NCBI GenBank assembly: GCA_026168455.1
Contig: CM047425.1
Coordinates: forward strand, 39,262,118 to 39,326,117
DNA: 64,000 nucleotides
Direction: 5' to 3'
Origin: Theocolax elegans
Taxonomy: Eukaryota > Arthropoda > Insecta > Hymenoptera > Cerocephalidae
In this document: positions 26,101 through 41,859 of the stretch, in pieces
Layout of the letters: every line of letters starts with the position of its first letter
Numbering within the stretch: the stretch's first letter is position 1
Translations under genes and position numbers: made by a program
Notes under the pieces: model-generated
What the model was told of the DNA's origin: nothing
Seen by the model: the letters and a program-made list of their open reading frames with translations, nothing else
Database searches by the model: none

Positions 26101-29100
26101 AAATTATAAACGATTTCTACCGTACCATTTTTCTGCAGTGGGCCTATAAAGGGACAATTCTAGTCGTTTTCCAAGCAATTTTAAAAATTTCGAGGAACAA
26201 AAAATTCGTACGGGTTTATAAATCATTTACCTAGCACGAAACCAAATCGATTGTACTTTACTAAGGTAGAGAAGGTTACAAAAAAATTATAAACGATTTC
26301 TACCGTACCATTTTTCTGCAGTGGGCCTGTAAATGGACAATTTTAGTCGTTTTCCAAGCAATTTAAAAATTTCGAGGAACAAAAAATTCGTACGGGTTTA
26401 TAAATCATTTACCTAGCACGAAACCAAATCGATTGTACTTTAATAAGGTAGAGAAGGTTACAAAAAAATTATAAACGATTTCTACCGTACCATTTTTCTG
26501 CAGTGGGCCTGTAAATGGACAATTTTAGTCGTTTTCCAAGCAATTTAAAAATTCGAGGAACAAAAAATTCGTACGGGTTTATAACTCATTTACCTAGCAC
26601 GAAACCTAATCGATTGTACTTTAATAAGGTAGAGCAGGTTACAAAAAAATTATAAACGATTTCTACCGTACCATTTTTCTGCAGTGGGCTATAAAGGGAC
26701 ATTTCTAGTCGTTTTTCCAAGCAATTTGAATAATTCCAAGGAACAAAAAATTCGCACGGGTTTATAAATCATTTACCTAGCACGAAACCAAATCGATTGT
26801 ACTTTAATAAGGTAGAGAAGGTTACAAAAAAATTATAAACGATTTCTACCGTACCGTTTCTTTTCAGTGGGCCTATAAATGGACAATTTAGTCGTTTTCC
26901 AAGCAATTTGAAAAATTTCGAGGAACAAAAAATTCGTACGGGTTTATAACTCATTTACCTAGCACGAAACCTAATCGATTGTACTTTAATAAGGTAGAGC
27001 AGGTTACAAAAAATTATAAACGATTTCTACCGTACCATTTTTCTGCAGTGGGCCTATAAAGGGACATTTCTAGTCGTTTTGCAAGCAATTTGAATAATTC
27101 CAAGGAACAAAAAATTCGCACGGGTTTATAAATCATTTACCTAGCACGAAACCAAATCGATTGTACTTTAATAAGGTAGAGAAGGTTACAAAAAAATTAT
27201 AAACGATTTCTACCGTACCATTTTTCTGCAGTGGGCCTATAAAGGGACATTTCTAGTCGTTTTCCAAGCAATTTGAAATAATTCGAGGAACAAAAAATTC
27301 GTACGGGTTTATAAATCATTTACCTAGCACGAAACCAAATCGATTGTACTTTACTAAGGTAGAGAAGGTTACAAAAAAATTATAAACGATTTCTACCGTA
27401 CCATTTTTCTGCAGTGGGCCTATAAAGGGACAATTTCTAGTCGTTTTCCAAGCAATTTGAAAAATTTCCGAGGAACAAAAAATTCGTACGGGTTTATAAA
27501 TCATTTACCTAGCACGAAACCAAATCGATTGTACTTTACTAAGGTAGAGAAGGTTACAAAAAATTATAAACGATTTCTACCGTACCATTTTCTGCAGTGG
27601 GCCTGTAAATGGACAATTTTAGTCGTTTTCCAAGCAATTTAAAAATTCGAGGAACAAAAAATTCGTACGGGTTTATAACTCATTTACCTAGCACGAAACC
27701 TAATCGATTGTACTTTAATAAGGTAGAGCAGGTTACAAAAAAATTATAAACGATTTCTACCGTACCATTTTTCTGCAGTGGGCCTATAAAGGGACATTTC
27801 TAGTCGTTTTGCAAGCAATTTGAATAATTCCAAGGAACAAAAAATTCGCACGGGTTTATAAATCATTTACCTAGCACGAAACCAAATCGATTGTACTTTA
27901 CTAAGGTAGAGCAGGTTACAAAAAAATTATAAACGATTTCTACCGTACCAGTTTCTTTGCAGTGGGCCTATAAAGGGACATTTCCGTCCGTTTCCCAAGC
28001 AACTTTGAAAAATTTCGAGGAACAAAAAATTCGTACGGGTTTATAATGCATTTACCTAGCACGAAACCAAATCGATTGTACTTTAATAAGGTAGAGAAGG
28101 TTACAAAAAAATTATAAACGATTTCTACCGTACCATTTTTCTGCAGTGGGCCTATAAATGGACAATTTAGTCGTTTTCCAAGCAATTTATAAATTCCAAG
28201 AACAAAAAATTCGTACGGGTTTATAATCATTTACCTAGCACGAAACCTAAATCGATTGTACTTTACTAAGGTAGAGAAGGTTACAAAAAAATTATAAACG
28301 ATTTCTACCGTACCATTTTTCTGCAAGTGGGCCTATAAAGGGACATTTTCAGTCGTTTTCTAGCAATTTGAAAATAATTCGAAGGAACAAAAAATTCTTA
28401 CGGGTTTATAAATCATTTACCTAGCACGAAACCAAATCGATTGTACTTAATAAGGTAGAGAAGGTTACAAAAAAATTATAAACGATTTCTACCGTACCAT
28501 TTTCTGCAGTGGGCCTATAAAGGGACAATTCTAGTCGTTTTCCAAGCAATTTAAAAATTTCAAGGAACAAAAAATTCGTACGGGTTTATAAATCATTTAC
28601 CTAGCACGAAACCTAATCGATTGTACTTTAATAAGGTAGAGAAGGTTACAAAAAAATTATAAACGATTTCTACCGTACCATTTTTCTGCAGTGGGCCTAT
28701 AAAGGGACAATTTCTAGTCGTTTTCCAAGCAATTTGAATAATTCCAAGGAACAAAAAATTCGCTACGGGTTTATAAATCATTTACCTAGCACGAAACCAA
28801 ATCGATTGTACTTTAATAAGGTAGAGAAGGTTACAAAAAAATTATAAACGATTTCTACCGTACCATTTTTCTGCAGTGGGCCTATAAAGGGACAATTTTA
28901 GTCGTTTTCCAAGCAATTTAAAAATTTCGAGGAACAAAAAATTCGTACGGGTTTATAAATCATTTACCTAGCACGAAACCTAATCGATTGTACTTTAATA
29001 AGGTAGAGAAGGTTACAAAAAAATTATAAACGATTTCTACCGTACCATTTTTCTGCAGTGGGCCTATAAAGGGACATTTCTAGTCGTTTTCCAAGCAATT

Positions 29101-32100
29101 TGAAATAATTCCAAGGAACAAAAAATTCGCACGGGTTTATAAATCATTTACCTAGCACGAAACCAAATCGATTGTACTTTACTAAGGTAGAGAAGGTTAC
29201 AAAAAAATTATAAACGATTTCTACCGTACCATTTTTCTGCAGTGGGCCTATAAAGGGACAATTCTAGTCGTTTTCCAAGCAATTTGAATAATTTCGAAGG
29301 AACAAAAAATTCGTACGGGTTTATAAATCATTTACCTAGCACGAAACCAAATCGATTGTACTTTAATAAGGTAGAGAAGGTTACAAAAAATTATAAACGA
29401 TTTCTACCGTACCATTTTTCTGCAGTGGGCCTATAAATGGACAATTTTAGTCGTTTTTCCAAGCAATTTGAAAAATTTCGAGGAACAAAAAATTCGTACG
29501 GGTTTATAAATCATTTACCTAGCACGAAACCAAATCGATTGTACTTTACTAAGGTAGAGAAGGTTACAAAAAAATTATAAACGATTTCTACCGTACCATT
29601 TTTCTGCAGTGGGCCTGTAAATGGACAATTTTAGTCGTTTCCAAGCAATTTAAAAATTTCGAGGAACAAAAAATTCGTACGGGTTTATAAATCATTTACC
29701 TAGCACGAAACCTAATCGATTGTACTTTAATAAGGTAGAGAAGGTTACAAAAAAATTATAAACGATTTCTACCGTACCATTTTTCTGCAGTGGGCCTATA
29801 AAGGGACAATTCTAGTCGTTTTGCCAAGCAATTTGAATAATTCCAAGGAACAAAAAATTCGCACGGGTTTATAAATCATTTACCTAGCACGAAACCAAAT
29901 CGATTGTACTTTAATAAGGTAGAGAAGGTTACAAAAAATTATAAACGATTTCTACCGTACCATTTTTCTGCAGTGGGCCTATAAAGGGACATTTCAGTCG
30001 TTTTCCAAGCAATTTGAAAAATTTCGAGGAACAAAAATTCGCACGGGTTTATAAATCATTTACCTAGCACGAAACCTAAATCGATTGTACTTTAATAAGG
30101 TAGAGAAGGTTACAAAAAAATTATAAACGATTTCTACCGTACCATTTTTCTGCAGTGGGCCTATAAAGGGACAATTTAGTCGTTTTCCAAGCAATTTGAA
30201 AAATTCGAAGGAACAAAAAATTCGTACGGGTTTATAAATCATTTACCTAGCACGAAACCTAAATCGATTGTACTTTACTAAGGTAGAGAAGGTTACAAAA
30301 AAATTATAAACGATTTCTACCGTACCATTTTTCTGCAGTGGGCCTATAAAGGGACATTTCAGTCGTTTTTCCAAGCAATTTGAAAAATTTCGAGGAACAA
30401 AAAATTCGTACGGGTTTATAAATCATTTACCTAGCACGAAACCAAATCGATTGTACTTTAATAAGGTAGAGAAGGTTACAAAAAAATTATAAACGATTTC
30501 TACCGTACCATTTTTCTGCAGTGGGCCTATAAAGGGACAATTTTAGTCGTTTTCCAAGCAATTTAAAAATTCGAGGAACAAAAAATTCGTACGGGTTTAT
30601 AAATCATTTACCTAGCACGAAACCTAATCGATTGTACTTTAATAAGGTAGAGCAGGTTACAAAAAAATTATAAACGATTTCTACCGTACCATTTTTCTGC
30701 AGTGGGCCTATAAATGGACAATTTCTAGTCGTTTTCCAAGCAATTTGAAAAATTCCAAGGAACAAAAAATTCGTACGGGTTTATAAATCATTTACCTAGC
30801 ACGAAACCTAATCGATTGTACTTTAATAAGGTAGAGAAGGTTACAAAAAAATTATAAACGATTTCTACCGTACCATTTTTCTGCAGTGGGCCTATAAAGG
30901 GACAATTTCTAGTCGTTTTCCAAGCAATTTGAAATAATTTCCAAGGAACAAAAAATTCGTACGGGTTTATAAATCATTTACCTAGCACGAAACCTAATCG
31001 ATTGTACTTTAATAAGGTAGAGAAGGTTACAAAAAAATTATAAACGATTTCTACCGTACCATTTTCTGCAGTGGGCCTATAAAGGGACAATTCTAGTCGT
31101 TTTCCAAGCAATTTGAAATAATTTCCAAGGAACAAAAAATTCGCACGGGTTTATAAATCATTTACCTAGCACGAAACCTAATCGATTGTACTTTAATAAG
31201 GTAGAGAAGGTTACAAAAAAATTATAAACGATTTCTACCGTACCATTTTTCTGCAGTGGGCCTATAAAGGGACAATTTCTAGTCGTTTTCCAAGCAATTT
31301 GAAAAATTCAAGGAACAAAAATTCGTACGGGTTTATAAATCATTTACCTAGCACGAAACCAAATCGATTGTACTTTAATAAGGTAGAGAAGGTTACAAAA
31401 AAATTATAAACGATTTCTACCGTACCATTTTTCTGCAGTGGGCCTGTAAATGGACAATTTTAGTCGTTTTCCAAGCAATTTTAAAAATTTCGAGGAACAA
31501 AAAATTCGTACGGGTTTATAAATCATTTACCTAGCACGAAACCTAATCGATTGTACTTTAATAAGGTAGAGAAGGTTACAAAAAAATTATAAACGATTTC
31601 TACCGTACCATTTTTCTGCAGTGGGCCTATAAAGGGACAATTCTAGTCGTTTTCCAAGCAATTTGAATAATTCCAAGGAACAAAAAATTCGTACGGGTTT
31701 ATAAATCATTTACCTAGCACGAAACCTAAATCGATTGTACTTTAATAAGGTAGAGAAGGTTACAAAAAAATTATAAACGATTTCTACCGTACCATTTTTC
31801 TGCAGTGGGCCTATAAATGGGACAATTTAGTCGTTTTCCAAGCAATTTGAAAAATTTCGAGGAACAAAAATTCGTACGGGTTTATAAATCATTTACCTAG
31901 CACGAAACCTAATCGATTGTACTTTAATAAGGTAGAGAAGGTTACAAAAAAATTATAAACGATTTCTACCGTACCATTTTTCTGCAGTGGGCCTATAAAT
32001 GGACAATTCTAGTCGTTTTCCAAGCAATTTAAAAATTTCGAAGGAACAAAAAATTCGTACGGGTTTATAAATCATTTACCTAGCACGAAACCTAATCGAT

Positions 32101-35100
32101 TGTACTTTAATAAGGTAGAGAAGGTTACAAAAAAATTATAAACGATTTCTACCGTACCATTTTTCTGCAGTGGGCCTATAAAGGGACAATTTCTAGTCGT
32201 TTTCCAAGCAATTTAAAAATTTCCAAGGAACAAAAAATTCGTACGGGTTTATAATCATTTACCTAGCACGAAACCTAATCGATTGTACTTTAATAAGGTA
32301 GAGAAGGTTACAAAAAAATTATAAACGATTTCTACCGTACCATTTTTCTGCAGTGGGCCTATAAATGGACATTCTAGTCGTTTTCCAAGCAATTTAAAAT
32401 TTCAAGGAACAAAAAATTCGTACGGGTTTATAAATCATTTACCTAGCACGAAACCAAATCGATTGTACTTTACTAAGGTAGAGAAGGTTACAAAAAAATT
32501 ATAAACGATTTCTACCGTACCATTTTTCTGCAGTGGGCCTATAAAGGGACAATTCTAGTCGTTTTCCAAGCAATTTGAAATAATTCCAAGGAACAAAAAA
32601 TTCGTACGGGTTTATAAATCATTTACCTAGCACGAAACCTAAATCGATTGTACTTTAATAAGGTAGAGAAGGTTACAAAAAAATTATAAACGATTTCTAC
32701 CGTACCATTTTTCTGCAGTGGGCCTATAAAGGGACATTTCTAGTCGTTTTCCAAGCAATTTGAAAAATTTCAAGGAACAAAAAATTCGCACGGGTTTATA
32801 AATCATTTACCTAGCACGAAACCAAATCGATTGTACTTTAATAAGGTAGAGAAGGTTACAAAAAAATTATAAACGATTTCTACCGTACCATTTTTCTGCA
32901 GTGGGCCTATAAATGGACAATTCTAGTCGTTTTCCAAGCAATTTAAATAATTCAAGGAACAAAAATTCGTACGGGTTTATAAATCATTTACCTAGCACGA
33001 AACCTAAACGATTGTACTTTAATAAGGTAGAGAAGGTTACAAAAAAATTATAAACGATTTCTACCGTACCATTTTTCTGCAGTGGGCCTATAAAGGGACA
33101 TTTCTAGTCGTTTTCCAAGCAATTTGAATAATTCCAAGGAACAAAAAATTCGCACGGGTTTATAAATCATTTACCTAGCACGAAACCAAATCGATTGTAC
33201 TTTACTAAGGTAGAGAAGGTTACAAAAAAATTATAAACGATTTCTACCGTACCATTTTTCTGCAGTGGGCCTATAAAGGGACAATTCTAGTCGTTTTCCA
33301 AGCAATTTGAAAAATTTCGAGGAACAAAAAATTCGCACGGGTTTATAAATCATTTACCTAGCACGAAACCTAATCGATTGTACTTTAATAAGGTAGAGAA
33401 GGTTACAAAAAAATTATAAACGATTTCTACCGTACCATTTTTCTGCAGTGGGCCTATAAAGGGACAATTCTAGTCGTTTTCCAAGCAATTTGAATAATTC
33501 CAAGGAACAAAAAATTCGCTACGGGTTTATAAATCATTTACCTAGCACGAAACCTAATCGATTGTACTTTAATAAGGTAGAGCAGGTTACAAAAAAATTA
33601 TAAACGATTTCTACCGTACCATTTTTCTGCAGTGGGCCTATAAAGGGACATTTCAGTCGTTTTCCAAGCAATTTGAAAAATTTCGAGGAACAAAAAATTC
33701 GCACGGGTTTATAAATCATTTACCTAGCACGAAACCAAATCGATTGTACTTTACTAAGGTAGAGAAGGTTACAAAAAAATTATAAACGATTTCTACCGTA
33801 CCATTTTTCTGCAGTGGGCCTATAAAGGGACAATTCTAGTCGTTTTCCAAGCAATTTGAATAATTCCAAGGAACAAAAAATTCGTACGGGTTTATAAATC
33901 ATTTACCTAGCACGAAACCTAATCGATTGTACTTTAATAAGGTAGAGAAGGTTACAAAAAAATTATAAACGATTTCTACCGTACCATTTTTCTGCAGTGG
34001 GCCTATAAAGGGACAATTTCTAGTCGTTTTCCAAGCAATTTGAAAAATTTCGAGGAACAAAAAATTCGTACGGGTTTATAAATCATTTACCTAGCACGAA
34101 ACCTAAATCGATTGTACTTTAATAAGGTAGAGAAGGTTACAAAAAAATTATAAACGATTTCTACCGTACCATTTTTCTGCAGTGGGCCTATAAAGGGACA
34201 ATTCTAGTCGTTTTCCAAGCAATTTTAAAAATTTCAAGGAACAAAAAATTCGTACGGGTTTATAAATCATTTACCTAGCACGAAACCTAAACGATTGTAC
34301 TTTAATAAGGTAGAGAAGGTTACAAAAAAATTATAAACGATTTCTACCGTACCATTTTTCTGCAGTGGGCCTATAAAGGGACAATTTCTAGTCGTTTTCC
34401 AAGCAATTTGAATAATTCCAAGGAACAAAAAATTCGTACGGGTTTATAAATCATTTACCTAGCACGAAACCAAATCGATTGTACTTTAATAAGGTAGAGA
34501 AGGTTACAAAAAAATTATAAACGATTTCTACCGTACCATTTTTCTTGCAGTGGGCCTATAAAGGGACATTTCCGTCGTTTTCCAAGCAACTTTGAAAAAT
34601 TTCGAGGAACAAAAAATTCGCTACGGGTTTATAAATCATTTACCTAGCACGAAACCAAATCGATTGTACTTTAATAAGGTAGAGAAGGTTACAAAAAAAT
34701 TATAAACGATTTCTACCGTACCATTTTTCTGCAGTGGGCCTATAAATGGACAATTTAGTCGTTTTCCAAGCAATTTGAAAATTTCGAGGAACAAAAAATT
34801 CGTACGGGTTTATAAATCATTTACCTAGCACGAAACCTAATCGATTGTACTTTACTAAGGTAGAGAAGGTTACAAAAAAATTATAAACGATTTCTACCGT
34901 ACCATTTTTCTGCAGTGGGCCTATAAAGGGACAATTTCTAGTCGTTTTCCAAGCAATTTGAAATAATTCAAGGAACAAAAAATTCGTACGGGTTTATAAA
35001 TCATTTACCTAGCACGAAACCTAAATCGATTGTACTTTAATAAGGTAGAGAAGGTTACAAAAAAATTATAAACGATTTCTACCGTACCATTTTTCTGCAG

Positions 35101-38100
35101 TGGGCCTATAAAGGGACAATTTCTAGTCGTTTTCCAAGCAATTTGAAAATTTCAAGGAACAAAAAATTCGTACGGGTTTATAAATCATTTACCTAGCACG
35201 AAACCTAATCGATTGTACTTTAATAAGGTAGAGAAGGTTACAAAAAAATTATAAACGATTTCTACCGTACCATTTTTCTGCAGTGGGCCTATAAATGGAC
35301 AATTTCTAGTCGTTTTCCAAGCAATTTGAATAATTTCCAAGGAACAAAAATTCGTACGGGTTTATAAATCATTTACCTAGCACGAAACCAAATCGATTGT
35401 ACTTTACTAAGGTAGAGAAGGTTACAAAAAAATTATAAACGATTTCTACCGTACCATTTTTCTGCAGTGGGCCTATAAAGGGACAATTCTAGTCGTTTTC
35501 CAAGCAATTTGAAATAATTCCAAGGAACAAAAAATTCGTACGGGTTTATAAATCATTTACCTAGCACGAAACCTAATCGATTGTACTTTAATAAGGTAGA
35601 GCAGGTTACAAAAAAATTATAAACGATTTCTACCGTACCATTTTTCTGCAGTGGGCCTATAAAGGGACATTTCTAGTCGTTTTCCAAGCAATTTGAAATA
35701 ATTTCCGAGGAACAAAAAATTCGTACGGGTTTATAAATCATTTACCTAGCACGAAACCAAATCGATTGTACTTTACTAAGGTAGAGAAGGTTACAAAAAA
35801 ATTATAAACGATTTCTACCGTACCATTTTTCTGCAGTGGGCCTATAAAGGGACAAATTTAGTCGTTTTCCAAGCAATTTAAAAATTTCGAGGAACAAAAA
35901 ATTCGTACGGGTTTATAACTCATTTACCTAGCACGAAACCTAATCGATTGTACTTTAATAAGGTAGAGCAGGTTACAAAAAAATTATAAACGATTTCTAC
36001 CGTACCATTTTTCTGCAGTGGGCCTATAAAGGGACATTTCTAGTCGTTTTGCAAGCAATTTGAATAATTCCAAGGAACAAAAATTCGCACGGGTTTATAA
36101 ATCATTTACCTAGCACGAAACCAAATCGATTGTACTTTAATAAGGTAGAGAAGGTTACAAAAAAATTATAAACGATTTCTACCGTACCATTTTTCTGCAG
36201 TGGGCCTATAAATGGACATTTCAGTCGTTTTCCAAGCAATTTTAAAAATTTCGAGGAACAAAAAATTCGCTACGGGCTTATAAATCATTTACCTAGCACG
36301 AAACCTAATCAATTGTACTTTAATAAGGTAGAGAAGGTTACAAAAAAATTATAAACGATTTCTACCGTACCATTTTTCTGCAGTGGGCCTATAAAGGGAC
36401 AATTCTAGTCGTTTTCCAAGCAATTTAATAATTTCAAGGAACAAAAAATTCGTACGGGTTTATAAATCATTTACCTAGCACGAAACCAAATCGATTGTAC
36501 TTTACTAAGGTAGAGAAGGTTACAAAAAAATTATAAACGATTTCTACCGTACCATTTTTCTGCAGTGGGCCTATAAAGGGACAATTTCAGTCGTTTTCCA
36601 AGCAATTTGAAAAATTTCAAGGAACAAAAAATTCGTACGGGTTTATAAATCATTTACCTAGCACGAAACCAAATCGATTGTACTTTAATAAGGTAGAGAA
36701 GGTTACAAAAAAATTATAAACGATTTCTACCGTACCATTTTTCTGCAGTGGGCCTATAAAGGGACAATTCTAGTCGTTTTCCAAGCAATTTTAATAATTC
36801 CAAGGAACAAAAAATTCGTACGGGTTTATAAATCATTTACCTAGCACGAAACCTAAATCGATTGTACTTTAATAAGGTAGAGAAGGTTACAAAAAATTAT
36901 AAACGATTTCTACCGTACCATTTTTCTGCAGTGGGCCTATAAAGGGACATTTCTAGTCGTTTTCCAAGCAATTTGAATAATTCCAAGGAACAAAAAATTC
37001 GTACGGGTTTATAAATCATTTACCTAGCACGAAACCAAATCGATTGTACTTTACTAAGGTAGAGAAGGTTACAAAAAAATTATAAACGATTTCTACCGTA
37101 CCATTTTTCTGCAGTGGGCCTATAAAGGGACAATTTCAGTCGTTTTCCAAGCAATTTGAAAATTTCCGAGGAACAAAAATTCGCACGGGTTTATAAATCA
37201 TTTACCTAGCACGAAACCAATCGATTGTACTTTACTAAGGTAGAGAAGGTTACAAAAAAATTATAAACGATTTCTACCGTACCATTTTTCTGCAGTGGGC
37301 CTATAAAGGGACATTTCTAGTCGTTTTCCAAGCAATTTGAAAATTTCGAGGAACAAAAAATTCGTACGGGTTTATAAATCATTTACCTAGCACGAAACCT
37401 AAATCGATTGTACTTTAATAAGGTAGAGAAGGTTACAAAAAAATTATAAACGATTTCTACCGTACCATTTTTCTGCAGTGGGCCTATAAAGGGACAATTT
37501 CTAGTCGTTTTCCAAGCAATTTGAATAATTCAAGGAACAAAAATTCGCACGGGTTTATAAATCATTTACCTAGCACGAAACCTAATCGATTGTACTTTAA
37601 TAAGGTAGAGAAGGTTACAAAAAAATTATAAACGATTTCTACCGTACCATTTTTCTGCAGTGGGCCTATAAATGGACAATTCTAGTCGTTTTCCAAGCAA
37701 TTTAAAAATTCCAAGGAACAAAAAATTCGTACGGGTTTATAAATCATTTACCTAGCACGAAACCTAAATCGATTGTACTTTAATAAGGTAGAGAAGGTTA
37801 CAAAAAATTATAAACGATTTCTACCGTACCATTTTTCTGCAGTGGGCCTATAAAGGGACATTTCTAGTCGTTTTCCAAGCAATTTGAATAATTTCCAAGG
37901 AACAAAAAATTCGTACGGGTTTATAACTCATTTACCTAGCACGAAACCTAATCGATTGTACTTTAATAAGGTAGAGCAGGTTACAAAAAAATTAAGAAAG
38001 ATTTCTACTGTACCATTTTTTTGCAATGGGCCTATAAATGGACATTTCCGCCGTTTTCCAAGCAACTTTGAAATATTTCGAGGAACAAAGAATTCGCACG

Positions 38101-41100
38101 GGTTTATAAATCATTTACCTAGCACGAAACCAAATCGATTGTACTATACTAAGGTAGAGAAGGTTACAAAAAAATTATAAACGATTTCTACCGTACCATT
38201 TTTCTGCAGTGGGCCTGTAAATGGACAATTTAGTCGTTTTCCAAGCAATTTAAAAAATTTCGAGGAACAAAAAATTCGTACGGGTTTATAACTCATTTAC
38301 CTAGCACGAAACCTAATCGATTGTACTTTAATAAGGTAGAGCAGTTTACAAAAAAATTATAAACGATTTCTACCGTACCATTTTTCTGCAGTGGGCCTAT
38401 AAAGGGACATTTTCAGTCGTTTTTCTAGCAATTTGAAAAAATTACGAGGAACAAAAAATTCTTACGGGTTTCTAAATGATTTACCTAGCACGAAACCAAA
38501 TCGATTGTACTTTAATAAGGTAGAGAAGGTTACAAAAAAATTATAAACGATTTCTACCGTACCATTTTTCTGCAGTGGGCCTATAAATGGACAATTTCTA
38601 GTCGTTTTCCAAGCAATTTAAAAATTTCGAAGGAACAAAAAATTCGTACGGGTTTATAAATCATTTACCTAGCACGAAACCTAATCGATTGTACTTTAAT
38701 AAGGTAGAGAAGGTTACAAAAAAATTATAAACGATTTCTACCGTACCATTTTTTTGCAGTGGGCCTATAAAGGGACATTTCTAGTCGTTTTGCAAGCAAT
38801 TTGAATAATTCCAAGGAACAAAAAATTCGCACGGGTTTATAAATCATTTACCTAGCACGAAACCAAATCGATTGTACTTTACTAAGGTAGAGAAGGTTAC
38901 AAAAAAATTATAAACGATTTCTACCGTACCGTTTCTTTTCAGTGTGCCAATAAAGGGACATTTCCGCCGTTTCCCAATCAACTTTGAAAAATTTCGAGGA
39001 ACAAAAAATTCGCACGGGCTTATAAATCATTTACCTAGCACGAAACCTAATCAATTGTACTTTAATAAGGTAGAGATGGTTACAAAAAAATTATAAACGA
39101 TTTCTACCGTACCATTTTTCTGCAGTGGGCCTATAAAGGGACAATTCTAGTCGTTTTCCAAGCAATTTTAAAAATTTCAAGGAACAAAAAATTCGTACGG
39201 GTTTATAAATCATTTACCTAGCACGAAACCAAATCGATTGTACTTTAATAAGGTAGAGAAGGTTACAAAAAAATTATAACAATATTCTACCGTACCATTT
39301 TTCTGCAGTGGGCCTATAAAGGGACAATTTTCAGTCGTTTTTCCTAAGCAATTTGAAAAATTCAAGGAACAAAAAATTCGTACGGGTTTCTAAATGATTT
39401 ACCTAGCACGAAACCAAATCGATTGTACTTTAATAAGGTAGAGAAGGTTACAAAAAAATTATAAACGATTTCTACCGTACCATTTTTCTGCAGTGGGCCT
39501 ATAAAGGGACAATTCTAGTCGTTTTCCAAGCAATTTGAATAATTCCAAGGAACAAAAAATTCGCACGGGTTTATAAATCATTTACCTAGCACGAAACCAA
39601 ATCGATTGTACTTTACTAAGGTAGAGAAGGTTACAAAAAAATTATAAACAATATCTACCGTACCATTTTTCTGCAGTGGGCCTATAAAGGGACAATTCAA
39701 GTCGTTTTCCAAGCAATTTGAATAATTCCAAGGAACAAAAAATTCGCACGGGTTTATAAATCATTTACCTAGCACGAAACCAAATCGATTGTACTTTACT
39801 AAGGTAGAGAAGGTTACAAAAAAATTATAAACGATTTCTACCGTACCATTTTTCTGCAGTGGGCCTATAAAGGGACAATTCTAGTCGTTTTCCAAGCAAT
39901 TTGAATAATTCCAAGGAACAAAAAATTCGCACGGGTTTATAAATCATTTACCTAGCACGAAACCTAATCGATTGTACTTTACTAAGGTAGAGAAGGTTAC
40001 AAAAAAATTATAAACGATTTCTACCGTACCATTTTTCTGCAGTGGGCCTATAAAGGGACAATTCTAGTCGTTTTCCAAGCAATTTGAATAGTTCCAAGGA
40101 ACAAAAAATTCGCACGGGTTTATAAATCATTTACCTAGCACGAAACCAAAACAATTGTACTTTACTAAGGTAGAGAAGGTTACAAAAAAATTATAAACGA
40201 TTTCTACCGTACCATTTTTCTGCAGTGGGCCTATAAAGGGACAATTCTAGTCGTTTTCCAAGCAATTTAAATAATTCCAAGGAACAAAAAATTCGTACGG
40301 GTTTATAACTCATTTACCTAGCACGAAACCTAATCGATTGTACTTTAATAAGGTAGAGCAGGTTACAAAAAAATTATAAACGATTTCTACCGTACCATTT
40401 TTCTGCAGTGGGCCTATAAAGGGACATTTCTAGTCGTTTTGCAAGAAATTTGAATAATTCCAAGGAACAAAAAATTCGTACGGGTTTATAACTCATTTAC
40501 CTAGCACGAAACCTAATCGATTGTACTTTAATAAGGTAGAGCAGGTTACAAAAAAATTATAAACAATATCTACCGTACCGTTTTTAAGCAGTGGGCCTAT
40601 AAATGGACATTTTCAGTCGTGTCCTAGCAATTTGAAAAATTTCGAGGAACAAAAAATTCTTACGGGTTTCTAAATGATTTACCTAGCACGAAACCAAATC
40701 GATTGTACTTTACTAAGGTAGAGAAGTTTACAAAAAAATTATAAACAATATCTACCGTACCGTTTTTAAGCAGTGGGCCTATAATAAGACATTTTCAGTC
40801 GTTTTTCCTAGCAATTTGAAAAATTTCGAGTAACAAAAAATTCTTACGGGTTTCTAAATGATTTACCTAGCACGAAACCTAATCGATTGTACTTTAATAA
40901 GGTAGAGAAGGTTACAAAATAATTATAAACGATTTCTACCGTACCATTTTTCTGCAGTGGGCCTGTAAATGGACAATTTTAGTCGTTTTCCAAGCAATTT
41001 AAAAATTTCGAGGAACAAAAAATTCGTACGGGTTTATAACTCATTTACCTAGCACGAAACCTAATCGATTGTACTTTAATAAGGTAGAGCAGGTTACAAA

Positions 41101-41859
41101 AAAATTATAAACGATTTCTACCGTACCATTTTTTCTGCAGTGGGCCTATAAAGGGACAATTTCTAGTCGTTTTTCCAAGCAATTTGAATAATTCAAGGAA
41201 CAAAAAATTCGTACGGGTTTATAAATCATTTACCTAGCACGAAACCTAAATCGATTGTACTTTAATAAGGTAGAGAAGGTTACAAAAAAATTATAAACGA
41301 TTTCTACCGTACCATTTTCTTGCAGTGGGCCTATAAAGGGACAATTTCTAGTCGTTTTCCAAGCAATTTGAAAAATTTCAAGGAACAAAAATTCGTACGG
41401 GTTTATAAATCATTTACCTAGCACGAAACCTAATCGATTGTACTTTATAAGGTAGAGAAGGTTACAAAAAAATTATAAACGATTTCTACCGTACAGTTTC
41501 TTTCAGTGTGCCAATTAAAGGGACATTTCCGCCGTTTCCCAATCAACTTTGAAAAATTTTCGAGGAACAAAAAATTCTTACGGGTTTATAAATCGATTTA
41601 CCTAGCACGAAACCTAATCGATTGTACTTTAATAAGGTAGAGAAGGTTACAAAAAAATTATAAACGATTTCTACCGTACCATTTTTCTGCAGTGGGCCTG
41701 TAAATGGACAATTTTAGTCGTTTTCCAAGCAATTTGAATAATTCCAAGGAACAAAAAATTCGGACGGGTTTATAAATCATTTACCTAGCACGAAACTAAG
41801 TCGATTGTACCTTACCAAGGTAGAGAAGGTTACAAAAAAATTATAAACAATATCTACCG

